This document shows, piece after piece, positions 1-8,703 of a stretch of 64,000 nucleotides of DNA; the stretch's first letter is position 1; each line of letters begins with the position of its first letter. This DNA comes from Nonomuraea helvata (GTDB taxonomy: Bacteria; Actinomycetota; Actinomycetes; Streptosporangiales; Streptosporangiaceae), in contig NZ_BAAAXV010000001.1 in NCBI RefSeq assembly GCF_039535785.1, positions 558,001-622,000 on the forward strand, written 5' to 3'. The notes beneath the pieces were generated by a model that made no database searches, was not told where the DNA came from, and worked only from the letters and a program-made list of their open reading frames with translations. Both the position numbers and the translations under genes were made by a program.

Positions 1-2656
1 CGGTGCTGCCCTTCAGGCCGCCCTTGTCGGTGTAGTCGGCGGACAGGACGTAGTAGACGTTGGAGGCCTCGTCGTGGCCCGAGGCGGTGGTCGTGACCGT
101 GCCGGAGCAACCGGTGTACTGGCCGGTGTCGTGGGCGTGCTGGTCATGCCCGAGCGCCGTGATCACGTTGACCTTGGCGCAGTCGACGGTGCCGTCCTCG
201 GGGTCGGTGACGTTCACCGTGTAGGCCACCTGGTCGCCGAAGTTGATGAACCCGCCGTCGGGCGGAGCCGAGAAGACGACCTTGGGTCTGCTGTTGCCGA
301 TGACGATGGACAACGTGACGCTGCCCGTCTTCCCGCCGGAGTCCCGTACGGTCAGCGTGGCCGTGTAGGTGCCGTTGGCGTTGTAGGTGTGGGACGGGTT
401 GGCGCTGGTGGAGGTCCCGCCGTCGCCGAAGTCCCACGCGTAGGTGATCGCGTCGCCGTCGGGGTCGGACGAGCCGGCCGAGGAGAACGCCACCGTCAGC
501 GGCGCCGCGCCCGAGTCCGGGTTGGCGCTCGCCTTGGCCAGGGGTGCGCGGTTTCCGGCGACGTAGTCGACCCGGTAGATGCTGTCATCGGTGTTCGTGT
601 GGCCGAAGCCGTTGCCCCAGTCGGCCATGTACAGGGCGCCGTCCGGACCGAACTTCATGTCGATCGGCGCATGCGGGGCGAGCTGTGCCACAAAGGGGTT
701 GATCTTCAGCAGGTTGCCCGAGGAGTCCAGGCGGAACTCCTTGACGAAGTTGCGGCTCCATTCGTAGACGAACGGCGTGCCCTCGAAATACTCGGGGAAC
801 TTGCGGTCGGAGGCGGCCGGGTCGTAGTGGTAGAACGGGCCGCCCATCGGAGCGGCACCGCCGCAGCAGTCGATCTCGGGGAACTCTGCCGAGGCGTGGT
901 AGTTGTACCAGACGGTCGCGGGCTTGGCCGCGGGCAGATTGGTCAGGCCGGTGTTGTTCGGCGAGTCGTTGACCGGTGCCGAGCAGTTGAACTTCGCGCC
1001 GGAGGTGTTGGTGGCGAAGTTGAAGTCGTTGAACGGGATGTTGTTGCCGACGCAGTACGGCCAGCCGTAGTAGCCCGGCTGCTTGATCAGGTTCCACTCG
1101 ACGGTGCCCTCGGGACCGCGGCTGGAGTTCGCGGCGCCCGCGTCGGGGCCGTAGTCACCCAGCGAGATCCAGCCCGTCACCTTGTCGACGGAGAAGCGGA
1201 ACGGGTTGCGGAAGCCCATCGCGTAGATCTCCGGCCGCGTCTTGGCGGTGCCGGGCGCGAACAGGTTGCCGGACGGAACCGTGTAGGTGCCGTCGGACTC
1301 GGGGTGGATGCGCAGGATCTTGCCGCGCAGGTCGTTGGTGTTGGCCGCGGAGCGCTGGGCGTCGAAATGCTCCCGGCCCGGCCGCTCGTCGATCGGGGCG
1401 TAGCCGCTGGACCCGTTGGGGTTGGTGTCGTCACCCGGGCCGATGTACAGGTTCCCGCCCGGTCCGAACGCGAGGTAGCCGCCGGTGTGGCCGGGCTCGT
1501 CGACGTTGCGGTACGCCGGCACCTCGATGATCTTCTTCTCGCTCGCCAGGTCGAGGCTGGTGCCGTTGAAGGTGAACCGCGACACCCGGTTCACCTCACC
1601 GCCGTTGGACGGCGAATAGTTGACGTAGATCCAGCCGTTGGTGGCGAAGTTCGGGTCCAGCGCCAGTCCGATGCCGCCGTCCTCGCCGCCGTCGTACACC
1701 GACAGGGTGGCGATGACGCGCGTGCCGCCGCCATTGGCGGGGATCAGGTTCACCTTGCCCGAGCGCGAGATGTAGAAGACCCGGCCGTCGGCGGCCACGT
1801 CCAGCTCCATCGGCTGGTCCGGTGCGCCGTCGAGGGTCACCTTCTGGAACCGGGCCCCGACCGTGCCGCCGCAGTCGCCCGCGGCCGCGCCCGCCGCCCA
1901 CTTCACCCCACCCAGCAGGTGCTGCTTGAAGAGCGGCTCCGAGTAGGAGGATGCCTGGTGGCCCATCGCGGTGGCCCACACCCGGCCGCCCTCCGGGTTG
2001 TGACACCAGGAGATCGGGTGGTCGGCGCCCATCTTGTTCGGCCCCGCGTCGTAGGTGGTCTCGTCCGCGGTCACCAGGACGTGCACCGAGCCGCGCATGT
2101 TCTTGTCGAAGTTGTACCACTCCTCCGTGCGCACCCAGCGATCCGGCAGCCCCTTCGTGGAGGGGTGAACCTTGTCGGCCACCTTGGCGGTGCCCTGCAG
2201 GATCGACGAATGCGCGGTCATGTGCGCGCCGGCCAGGGCGACCTGGTCCCACCAGGGGAACAGCGACTCGATGTTCATGTCGGTGGCGTTGTGGATCGCG
2301 ACGACGCCGTGACCGCCGCGCACGTACGCCTGGAAGGCCTGACGCTGGGCGTCGTTGTCCCACACCATGCCGCTGGTCTGGAGCATGATCACCGCGTCGT
2401 AGGTGTTCAGGGTCGCGGACGTGAAGACGGCGGAGTCCTCGCTCTGGTCGAGCTGGAAGTTGTTGTCGGCCGCCAGCTGCTGGAACATCGCGATACCGGC
2501 GGGGATGGAGTCGTGCCGGTAGGCGCCGCTCGCTGTCTTGGTGAACAGCAGCACCTTGAACTGCGGAGCGGCCGCGTGCGCCATGAGCGGCACCGCGGAC
2601 AGCCACAGCCCCAATAAGGCTGCGACAAGGGCGGATAACAGGCGTGATGTTCGCAT
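1..2656 (-). CDS. Secreted ThuA / sugar dehydrogenase / PKD protein, C-terminus cut by window edge
   Basis: The frame is open from ATG 2656 to the left edge, giving 885 codons. A typical Sec signal (MRTSRLLSALVAALLGLWL) precedes a ThuA-like glutamine-amidotransferase fold (about residues 25-240; starts KVLLFTKTASGAYRHDS). A glucose/sorbosone dehydrogenase beta-propeller follows (about 245-690; motifs [31 protein letters not shown]), then a PKD domain (about 700-780; YAWDFGDGGTS). AGGAG lies 7 nt before ATG. This is the last gene of the sugar importer run but has its own promoter (2766-2795). ThuA and dehydrogenase are fused here, while the two adjacent genes at 15268-19855 hold them separately. 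Role inferred: extracellular sugar or glycoside oxidation. Substrate and cofactor (PQQ is usual for the propeller family) cannot be read from the sequence. Confidence 0.85.
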   Translation of the reverse strand, partial: MRTSRLLSALVAALLGLWLSAVPLMAHAAAPQFKVLLFTKTASGAYRHDSIPAGIAMFQQLAADNNFQLDQSEDSAVFTSATLNTYDAVIMLQTSGMVWDNDAQRQAFQAYVRGGHGVVAIHNATDMNIESLFPWWDQVALAGAHMTAHSSILQGTAKVADKVHPSTKGLPDRWVRTEEWYNFDKNMRGSVHVLVTADETTYDAGPNKMGADHPISWCHNPEGGRVWATAMGHQASSYSEPLFKQHLLGGVKWAAGAAAGDCGGTVGARFQKVTLDGAPDQPMELDVAADGRVFYISRSGKVNLIPANGGGTRVIATLSVYDGGEDGGIGLALDPNFATNGWIYVNYSPSNGGEVNRVSRFTFNGTSLDLASEKKIIEVPAYRNVDEPGHTGGYLAFGPGGNLYIGPGDDTNPNGSSGYAPIDERPGREHFDAQRSAANTNDLRGKILRIHPESDGTYTVPSGNLFAPGTAKTRPEIYAMGFRNPFRFSVDKVTGWISLGDYGPDAGAANSSRGPEGTVEWNLIKQPGYYGWPYCVGNNIPFNDFNFATNTSGAKFNCSAPVNDSPNNTGLTNLPAAKPATVWYNYHASAEFPEIDCCGGAAPMGGPFYHYDPAASDRKFPEYFEGTPFVYEWSRNFVKEFRLDSSGNLLKINPFVAQLAPHAPIDMKFGPDGALYMADWGNGFGHTNTDDSIYRVDYVAGNRAPLAKASANPDSGAAPLTVAFSSAGSSDPDGDAITYAWDFGDGGTSTSANPSHTYNANGTYTATLTVRDSGGKTGSVTLSIVIGNSRPKVVFSAPPDGGFINFGDQVAYTVNVTDPEDGTVDCAKVNVITALGHDQHAHDTGQYTGCSGTVTTTASGHDEASNVYYVLSADYTDKGGLKGST

Positions 2657-2748
2657 GAAGGATCTCCTGGGGGGGTTACCGGCGACGGTCGGAGTTGAAG
2701 GTCGAGGAAGGCCTGCGTCGTCTCGCCGATGCCGGTCGTCTTCAGCGT

Positions 2749-2760
2749 CGAATCGATTCG
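2749..2760. promoter_or_regulatory. Palindrome CGAATCGATTCG at predicted transcription start
   Basis: Perfect 12-bp palindrome directly downstream of the -10 box of the ThuA/dehydrogenase promoter. The same or a near-identical word recurs upstream of other secreted-enzyme genes (23671, 43849, 44474). The shape is typical of LacI-family operators; the binding protein is unknown. Confidence 0.55.
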
Positions 2761-2765
2761 GAACG

Positions 2766-2804
2766 AAAGTAGGTCGGGCAAAACTGAGGTGTCAAGCATG
2801 CTTA
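2766..2804 (-). promoter_or_regulatory. Promoter of the ThuA/dehydrogenase gene overlapped by a TAAGC-N2-GCTTA operator
   Basis: On the minus strand TTGACA (2795-2790) is followed after 18 nt by TACTTT (2771-2766). The near-palindrome CAAGCATGCTTA (2793-2804; 9 of 10 arm bases of TAAGC-N2-GCTTA) overlaps the -35 box, a position suited to repression. Perfect copies lie at 8428 and 22488. Confidence 0.6.
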
Positions 2805-2882
2805 TCCAGCGGAGCCCGGACCGGCTTGGCTCTTCTACCAGGCGAGAGTCTCGCGGCCGTTCCCAATACCGCTCGATAAGTC

Positions 2883-2893
2883 TGAAACTTTCA
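2883..2893. promoter_or_regulatory. Palindrome TGAAACTTTCA
   Basis: Perfect inverted repeat TGAAA-C-TTTCA overlapping the stop codon of the epimerase gene, about 230 bp upstream of the ThuA/dehydrogenase start. It matches the word found at the xylanase (38052) and esterase (31604) promoters. Confidence 0.4.
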
Positions 2894-3724
2894 CAGGGTG
2901 CGCAAGTAGGCGAGGCCGTCCACGGCGAGCGCGTCCTGGCTCTGCGCGAGGGGCCGCCAGATGGAGGCCGCGGTGGCGATGGTCCGGTTGTGGGCGGTGA
3001 AGGACTCGATGACGAGCGGCCCTTGATAGCCGACGTCGTGCAGGGCCCGGGTGAAGCCGGGCCAGTCGAAGCGGTCGGCCCCCGGCGTGCCGCGATCGGT
3101 GCCGCACACCTGCACGTGCGCGATCCGGTCCGCCGCGGCCCGCACCGCCTGGGCGGGGTCCTTCTCCTCGATGTTCATGTGGTAGATGTCGAGTGCCAGG
3201 TGGCAGTCCTCGGGCAGCGCCTCCAGCGCCTGCTCGACGGTGTTGACGAGGCTGGTCTCATACCGGTTGAGCGGCTCGACCGCGAGCTTCACCCCGCGCT
3301 CGGCCGCATGGTCCAGGACGGGCCGCAGCGACTCACGCAGCTCGGCGTAGATTTCCCGGCGCTCGTCCGGTGACAGCCGCCACGTACGGCCGACCGAGGC
3401 GTACGCCGGTCCCCCGATCACCGGGGAGCCGACGGTCGCCGCCACGTCGACGCAGTGCCGCAGATAGTCCTGGGTGTCGCGGACGGTTTCCGGGGAGGCG
3501 GCCACGAGCTCGCGACCCGGCGGCATGACCAGCACCACGGATGCCGCCAGCCCCTGCTCGGCCAGCACCGCCGCGGCCTTGTCCGGGTTCCAGTCGCCGG
3601 GCTGCTCGACGGGCAGCTCGATGACGTCGAAGCCCCACCCGGCGATGCGGGGCGCGAGCCGCGCCAGGTCGTCGTCGGTCAGCGGGGAGACCCAGACCCA
3701 GGTGTTCACTCCGATCGAGAACAT
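2891..3724 (-). CDS. Sugar isomerase/epimerase, D-tagatose 3-epimerase-like TIM barrel
   Basis: 277 aa, full length for the AP-endonuclease-2-like TIM-barrel sugar epimerases. The four metal ligands of the D-tagatose/D-psicose 3-epimerase family are recognisable: E150 (AVEPLNRYE), D179 (LALDIYHMN), H203 (IAHVQ) and E240 (LVIESF). No signal peptide, so cytoplasmic. It follows the binding-protein gene by 39 nt on the same strand and probably acts on the imported sugar. Related TIM barrels also cleave 3-keto-glycosides, which would fit the ThuA and dehydrogenase neighbours, but the sequence does not choose between the two activities. Confidence 0.85.
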   Translation of the reverse strand: MFSIGVNTWVWVSPLTDDDLARLAPRIAGWGFDVIELPVEQPGDWNPDKAAAVLAEQGLAASVVLVMPPGRELVAASPETVRDTQDYLRHCVDVAATVGSPVIGGPAYASVGRTWRLSPDERREIYAELRESLRPVLDHAAERGVKLAVEPLNRYETSLVNTVEQALEALPEDCHLALDIYHMNIEEKDPAQAVRAAADRIAHVQVCGTDRGTPGADRFDWPGFTRALHDVGYQGPLVIESFTAHNRTIATAASIWRPLAQSQDALAVDGLAYLRTL

Positions 3725-3763
3725 GGCGTCCCCTCTTCGTCGTCGGTCCGCGGAAGGGGCCGA

Positions 3764-4960
3764 TCAGCTCTTCTTCCCGCCCCAGGTCTCCGGGAACCCG
3801 GGCAGGTCCTCGCACCCGCACAGCGCGTAGTGCAGCGGCGGCATGTTGGGCTTGAGGTAGGTGGACAGGTTCTCGCTGGTGACCTTCGGCTGCGGCAGGT
3901 TCCACATCTTGGGCACCTCCTCACCCTTGAGGATCTTCAGCGCGGCGATGATAGGGGTGCGCCACTGGTAGGTCGGGTACGTGGGCGCGACGGCGGTGAG
4001 GCCCGCGTCCTTCCACTTCTGGAGGAAGTCCTGCTGGTCCTCGCCGTTGATCGGCGGCACCGGCACGCCCGCGTCCTCGAACGCCTCGATCGCCGCCACC
4101 GCCGTGGCGCCCGAGTCCATCCAGACGCCGTCGATCTTGCCGTACCGCTGGATGTAGTCGCTGACGATGCTCTTGGTCTTGGCGGCGTCGCCGTCGGTGA
4201 ACTCCACCCCCACCACCTTGAGCTGGCTCTTGTCGAAGACCACCTTCGCCGCCGACCAGCGGGTCTCCAGCACGTCCACGCCGGGCAGGATGCGCAGCGC
4301 CAGCACCTTCCCGCCCGCCGGCACCTTCTCGACCAGAAACTCGGCGGCGTCGGCGCCGAAGGCGTAGCCGCCGATGGGCTTGATGAACGTCACCGGGCAG
4401 TCCGTCTGCACGCCCCGGTCGAACACGATGACGGGCACCTTCCCGCAGGCGGCCGTCACGGCGGGGGTGAGCGTGGCCGTGGTGTTCGGCGAGACGATCA
4501 GCGCGTCGCAGCCCTTGGCCTGCAGCTCGGCGATGTCGGAGATCTGCTTGTCGTCCTTGCCCTCGGCGTCCAGGGCGGTGAACTTCCCGATCTCCTTGTG
4601 CAGGCCGACCTCGGCCTGCATCGTCTTCCACCCGACCTGGCGCCAGGGGTTGTCGACCGCCGCGTTGGAGAAGCACAGGTGGTACGGCCCGTCCTTCTTG
4701 TACTTCGCCGTGTCGGTCATCTTCGGGGCGATGGCCTGCTCCCAGGGCTTGTCCGTGGGGCCCTGCGGCGTCTGGGAGCGCATGGCCAGCTGGGCGTCGA
4801 AGTCCGCCTGCACGAAGAACTTCGACTGCGTGCCGGTGCCCGAACCCTGAGCGCTGGTGGCAGGCGCCGCGGGCCGGGTGGTGGCCGCCGGTTTGTCGGT
4901 GGTGCAGCCGGCGAGGACGAGCGCGGCGAACACGGCGACTGCGGCCTTATGACGCGGCAT
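3764..4960 (-). CDS. Sugar ABC transporter substrate-binding lipoprotein (PBP1 type)
   Basis: 398 aa from ATG 4960, chosen because GAGGAG stands 6 nt upstream and the protein then opens with a lipoprotein signal, VFAALVLAGC (Cys 19). The frame is open further upstream, but that part runs opposite to the permease code. The mature part is a periplasmic-binding-protein type 1 fold of the ribose/xylose class (CDALIVSPNTTATLTP; DGVWMDSGATAVAAIEAFED). It overlaps the upstream permease by 14 bp, suggesting translational coupling. It is expected to catch a monosaccharide or small glycoside outside the membrane and pass it to the two permeases. The ligand is unknown. Confidence 0.88.
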   Translation of the reverse strand: MPRHKAAVAVFAALVLAGCTTDKPAATTRPAAPATSAQGSGTGTQSKFFVQADFDAQLAMRSQTPQGPTDKPWEQAIAPKMTDTAKYKKDGPYHLCFSNAAVDNPWRQVGWKTMQAEVGLHKEIGKFTALDAEGKDDKQISDIAELQAKGCDALIVSPNTTATLTPAVTAACGKVPVIVFDRGVQTDCPVTFIKPIGGYAFGADAAEFLVEKVPAGGKVLALRILPGVDVLETRWSAAKVVFDKSQLKVVGVEFTDGDAAKTKSIVSDYIQRYGKIDGVWMDSGATAVAAIEAFEDAGVPVPPINGEDQQDFLQKWKDAGLTAVAPTYPTYQWRTPIIAALKILKGEEVPKMWNLPQPKVTSENLSTYLKPNMPPLHYALCGCEDLPGFPETWGGKKS

Positions 4961-5897
4961 GTGCGTCTCCTCTTCGGGGGGTGAACTTCCGGGGAAGTCG
5001 GATGGCTCCCGCCGCGACCGCGGCGATGATGATGACGCCCTGCACGGTGAACTCCAGCGCCCCCGAGATGCCGTACAGGTTGAGCAGGGTGAACAGCGCC
5101 TCCAGCGTGAAGGCCCCGGCCATGGCGGCCGGCACGGAGCCGCGGCCGCCGCCGACCACCACGCCGCCGAGGACGACCGCGGTGATGGCGGAGAACTCCA
5201 GTCCCTGGCCGGCCTGCGCCGAGACCCCGGCGAAACCGCCAAGCAGGATCGCCGCGACGGCGGCGGCCAGACCGGAGAGCATGAAGGCGAAGATCTTGGC
5301 CCGGCCGACCCGGACCCCGGACAGTGCCGCGGCACGCTCGTTGTCACCGGTGGCGATGAGGGTCCTGCCGAAATCGGCGCGCATGAGCCAGATCGCCGCC
5401 GCGCCCACGGCCAGCAGGATCAGCACCGACCACGGCATCGGCCCGAGGCCGCCGCGGCCGAACACCCGGAAGCCCTCCGACAGCGCGCCACGCGGCGCGC
5501 CGCCGGTCCAGAGGAAGACCGCCCCTCTGAGGACGAGCAGCATGCCGAGCGTCACGATGAACGAGGGCACCCGCAGCTTGGTGGTGACCACGCCGTTGAC
5601 CAGTCCGACGAACAGCCCGACGACGATCAGCAGGGCGAGGACCGGCCAGGTGGCGGACTCGTCACCGTCGATGAGCCGCGCGGCGATCACCACTTCGGCC
5701 GTCACCAGCGAGCCGACCGACAGGTCGAACTCGCCGGAGACGATGACGAAATACTGTCCCGCGGCGAGGATCACCAGCGGCGCGGCCCGTTTGAGAAATG
5801 CCAGGAACCCGGCGGGCTCCAGGAACAAGGGGTTGGCGACCGCGATCGCGGCCAGCAGCACCACGAGGACCGCGAGGATGGGAAGTGCCCGCTTCAT
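4947..5897 (-). CDS. Sugar ABC transporter permease (RbsC-like), second copy
   Basis: 316 aa from ATG 5897, preferred because GAGGTGG lies 6-12 nt upstream; an in-frame GTG at 5906 would add three residues. The protein is hydrophobic with about 8-10 membrane segments and matches the BPD_transp_2 family of CUT2 importers (FDLSVGSLVTAEVV; NGVVTTKLRVPSFIVTLGML). It lies 10 nt downstream of the first permease and overlaps the binding-protein start. The two permeases probably form a heterodimeric channel. Confidence 0.87.
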   Translation of the reverse strand: MKRALPILAVLVVLLAAIAVANPLFLEPAGFLAFLKRAAPLVILAAGQYFVIVSGEFDLSVGSLVTAEVVIAARLIDGDESATWPVLALLIVVGLFVGLVNGVVTTKLRVPSFIVTLGMLLVLRGAVFLWTGGAPRGALSEGFRVFGRGGLGPMPWSVLILLAVGAAAIWLMRADFGRTLIATGDNERAAALSGVRVGRAKIFAFMLSGLAAAVAAILLGGFAGVSAQAGQGLEFSAITAVVLGGVVVGGGRGSVPAAMAGAFTLEALFTLLNLYGISGALEFTVQGVIIIAAVAAGAIRLPRKFTPRRGDAHAAS

Positions 5898-5907
5898 GCC
5901 GCCCACC

Positions 5908-6921
5908 TCATTGTGACCGCCTTGTTCCGCGCCGGGCGTAGACGGCCACCGCGATGACGATGACCACGCCGCGGACCACGTCCTTGACGAAGGAGTTGAC
6001 CTCGAGCTGGTTGAAGATGGTGTCCAGGACGGCCAGCAGCAGGACGCCGCCCACGGTTCCGGCGACCCCGCCCTTGCCTCCGGCCAGCGCGGTCCCGCCG
6101 AGCACGACCGCGGCGACGGACTCCAGGTCGTAGCCGCCGTCGGTGCCCACCGTGGGCGCCCCCGCCCCGAGCCTGCCGGCCAGCAGCAGGCCGGCGATGC
6201 CGGCGCAGACGGAGCAGAGCACGTGGGTGACCACGATGACCCGGCCCGTACGGATCCCGGACAGCCGGGCGACCTCCTCGTTCCCGCCCACCGCGTAGAT
6301 CCGGTATCCCAGCCGGGTCCTGCTCAGCAGGAACCAGGCCACGACGGCCACGCCCGCCCAGAGCATGGCCGAGACCGGGACCGGCCCGATGCGGGAGTAG
6401 CCGAGGAGCTGGAACGACTCGGGCACCTTGCCCGCCGGGCCGTCGTACAGATGGTCGACGATGCCCTTGATGATCAGTGCGACGCCGAGCGTGGCGATGA
6501 AGGCGTGGACCTGGAGCCGGGTGATGATCAGCCCGTTGACCAGCCCTACGAGCGCGCTGACGGCCAGCACCGCGGCGACCGCGGGCACGATGTTCCCGTC
6601 CTGGCCCGCCATGATCTCCGCCGCGACCAGTGAGGCCAGACTGATCAGGTACGCCACGGACAGGTCGAGCGATCCGGCCAGGATCGCCAGCGTCTGCCCG
6701 ACCGCCACGATGCCGAGGGCAGCCGAACGCTGCTGGATCCCGACGACGCTCTCCATGGTGAAGAACTGCTCGCCATTGAGCGCGACGAGGGCCCAGCCGA
6801 CCGCGACCAGGCCGAGCAGCGCGAGGAACACCACCTGCGTGGGTTCGCGCAACCGCGCCGCCAGGCCGCCGTGCGGCTCGCCGCGGCGGGCGGGACGGCG
6901 CACGCGTACGAGCAGGTTCAT
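5908..6921 (-). CDS. Sugar ABC transporter permease (RbsC-like), first copy
   Basis: 337 aa with the BPD_transp_2 signatures (GSLDLSVAYLISLASLV; NGLIITRLQVHAFIATLG) and about 9-10 hydrophobic segments after a basic N-terminus (MNLLVRVRRPARRGEPHGG). The start follows the ATPase stop directly. With its downstream paralogue it makes the membrane part of a CUT2-type importer. Confidence 0.87.
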   Translation of the reverse strand: MNLLVRVRRPARRGEPHGGLAARLREPTQVVFLALLGLVAVGWALVALNGEQFFTMESVVGIQQRSAALGIVAVGQTLAILAGSLDLSVAYLISLASLVAAEIMAGQDGNIVPAVAAVLAVSALVGLVNGLIITRLQVHAFIATLGVALIIKGIVDHLYDGPAGKVPESFQLLGYSRIGPVPVSAMLWAGVAVVAWFLLSRTRLGYRIYAVGGNEEVARLSGIRTGRVIVVTHVLCSVCAGIAGLLLAGRLGAGAPTVGTDGGYDLESVAAVVLGGTALAGGKGGVAGTVGGVLLLAVLDTIFNQLEVNSFVKDVVRGVVIVIAVAVYARRGTRRSQ

Positions 6922-8415
6922 TCAGGCCGCCTCTCCCGCGGCCAGGCGCATGACGGCCTCCTCGGAGGGGCCGGCCGGCAGCGTGCCCGCGATGCGGCCG
7001 TCCCGCAGGACGACGACGCGATCGCTCATGCCGATGAGCTCGGGCAGCTCGGAGGAGATCATCATGATGGCCATGCCGTCATTCGCCAGTTCGCGCATCA
7101 GGTCGTGGATCGCGGCCTTGGCCCCGACGTCGACGCCCCGGGTCGGTTCGTCGAACAGCAGCACCCGTGGCGCCATCGTCATCCATTTGGCGAGCACGAC
7201 CTTCTGCTGGTTGCCTCCGGACAGGTAGCGGACCTCCTGTTCCTGGCGCGGAGGCGAGAGGCGTACCCGTTGGAGCAGATCGCGCAGGCTGTGGCGGTCC
7301 TTGGCACCCACCGCGCGGGCGACGAGCAGGGCGTTGTCGCGCACGGACTGGCGCAGGGCGAGCCCTTCGGCCTTGCGGTCCTCGGTCACCAGCCCGATGC
7401 CCATGGCCACGCCTTCACGGACCGAGCGCGGGCGCGACGGGGTCATCTCGCCCGTGGTGAACGGCTCCGCGCCGAAGATCGCTTTGGCGAGTTCCGATCT
7501 GCCGGATCCCTGCAGGCCCGCGATGCCGACGATCTCCCCGGCACGCAGCTCCAGATCGATGTCGTGCAGCTTGTGGTTGCCCGCTCCGCGCAGGCTGAGC
7601 CGTACCTCTCCGGCGCCCGCGGAGCGGGGCGGGAAGTAGGTGCCGAGGTCGCGCCCCACCATCAGGCGGATCAGCTCGTCGGGGGTCACCTCGCCGATCG
7701 GGAGCGTGGTGACGCGCGAGCCGTCCTTGAGCACGGTGACCCGGTCGGCGAGGTCGAACACCTCGCGTAATCGGTGGGAGATGTACACGACGGCGACGCC
7801 GCGTTCCCTCAGCCGCCCGATCAGCCGGTGGAGCAGCTCGACCTCGTGCTCGGCGAGCGCCGCGCTGGGCTCGTCCATGACGACGAGCCGGGCGTTCACC
7901 GACAGCGCCTTGACGATCTCGACGATCTGCTGCTGGGCCACCGACAGGCGCTTGACGGCGTCGCGGGGGCCGAAGGGGTCCTCGCCCAGCTCGTCGAGGA
8001 GCCGCGCGGTCGCCTCCTCCATGGCGGCCCGATCGACCAACCCGCCGACCGGTCCGCGCCTGACGGGCTCGCGTCCGAGGAAGACGTTCTCGGCGACGGT
8101 GCGCTCGGGCAGCAGATTGAACTCCTGGTGGATGATCGCGATGCCGGCGCGCTGCGCGTCGAGCGGATGGCGGAAGGAGACGGGCCGGCCGTCGATCTCG
8201 ATCGTGCCCTCGTCCGGCGCGTGAACACCGGAGATGATCTTCATCAGGGTGGATTTGCCGGCGCCGTTCTCGCCGACGACGGCGTGGACCTCGCCGGCCG
8301 TCACGTCCAGGTCCACTCCGGACAGCACCCGCATGCCCAGGAAGCTCTTGCCGATGCCGCGCATGCTCACCACGAGCCTGGGGCTGTCGACCAGATCCGG
8401 ACTTATCTCCCTCAT
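6922..8415 (-). CDS. Sugar ABC transporter ATPase with tandem nucleotide-binding domains (RbsA/XylG-like)
   Basis: 497 aa, the usual length for CUT2 ATPases. The first domain has Walker A GENGAGKST (48-56), signature LSVAQQQ and Walker B LVVMDEPSA. The second has the degenerate P-loop usual in this family (GLQGSGRSE), signature LSGGNQQ and Walker B VLLFDEPTRGVD. ATG 8415 has no ribosome site, but the -10 box TAGCAT ends only 8 nt upstream, so the message may be leaderless or nearly so. It is the first gene of the importer operon and divergent from the ebo cluster. Confidence 0.9.
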   Translation of the reverse strand: MREISPDLVDSPRLVVSMRGIGKSFLGMRVLSGVDLDVTAGEVHAVVGENGAGKSTLMKIISGVHAPDEGTIEIDGRPVSFRHPLDAQRAGIAIIHQEFNLLPERTVAENVFLGREPVRRGPVGGLVDRAAMEEATARLLDELGEDPFGPRDAVKRLSVAQQQIVEIVKALSVNARLVVMDEPSAALAEHEVELLHRLIGRLRERGVAVVYISHRLREVFDLADRVTVLKDGSRVTTLPIGEVTPDELIRLMVGRDLGTYFPPRSAGAGEVRLSLRGAGNHKLHDIDLELRAGEIVGIAGLQGSGRSELAKAIFGAEPFTTGEMTPSRPRSVREGVAMGIGLVTEDRKAEGLALRQSVRDNALLVARAVGAKDRHSLRDLLQRVRLSPPRQEQEVRYLSGGNQQKVVLAKWMTMAPRVLLFDEPTRGVDVGAKAAIHDLMRELANDGMAIMMISSELPELIGMSDRVVVLRDGRIAGTLPAGPSEEAVMRLAAGEAA

Positions 8416-8423
8416 GCTGCGGG

Positions 8424-8454
8424 ATGCTAAGCGGGCTTATGTCGACGGTCAACC
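8424..8454 (-). promoter_or_regulatory. Promoter of the sugar importer operon with operator in the spacer
   Basis: Minus strand: TTGACC (8452-8447), 17 nt, TAGCAT (8429-8424). The spacer holds the perfect palindrome TAAGC-GG-GCTTA (8428-8439). The 14-mer GGTTGACCGTCGAC (8454-8441) is repeated with one change in the divergent ebo promoter at 8607. The start codon at 8415 fits a leaderless transcript. Confidence 0.6.
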
Positions 8455-8593
8455 AAAAGTTTGCACCGGTACGACATAACCCGGCCGGGGCCGCGAAAGA
8501 TGTCGTCCTGACGAACTGAGCAGGCATCCTGCTGACACTCGAGGCGATGGGCCAGGCGGCGACGGCCGTAAGCGGTGAACAATAAGACAGCCA

Positions 8594-8638
8594 TTAGCCT
8601 ACTTATGGTTGACCATCGACGAAAATAGCTCTTACCAT
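8594..8638 (+). promoter_or_regulatory. Predicted promoter of the ebo cluster
   Basis: TTGACC (8609-8614) and TACCAT (8633-8638) with an 18-nt spacer. The -35 sits in GGTTGACCATCGAC, one base different from the opposing importer promoter. A degenerate TAAGC-N2-GCTTA site, TTAGCCTACTTA (8594-8605; 8 of 10 arm bases), lies 3 nt upstream of the -35 box. The rest of the 288-bp gap (8416-8703) shows no gene. Confidence 0.5.
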
Positions 8639-8703
8639 CACGGAGACTTACATACCGGATGCCTTCCGCATGCGGGTGTTAGTCCCGACGCGATGGAGCT
8701 TTC

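Noticed and set aside
74..2617. Long plus-strand open frame of about 847 codons
   Set aside because: It lies opposite the ThuA/dehydrogenase gene, has no recognisable domain and is a product of GC-rich third positions.
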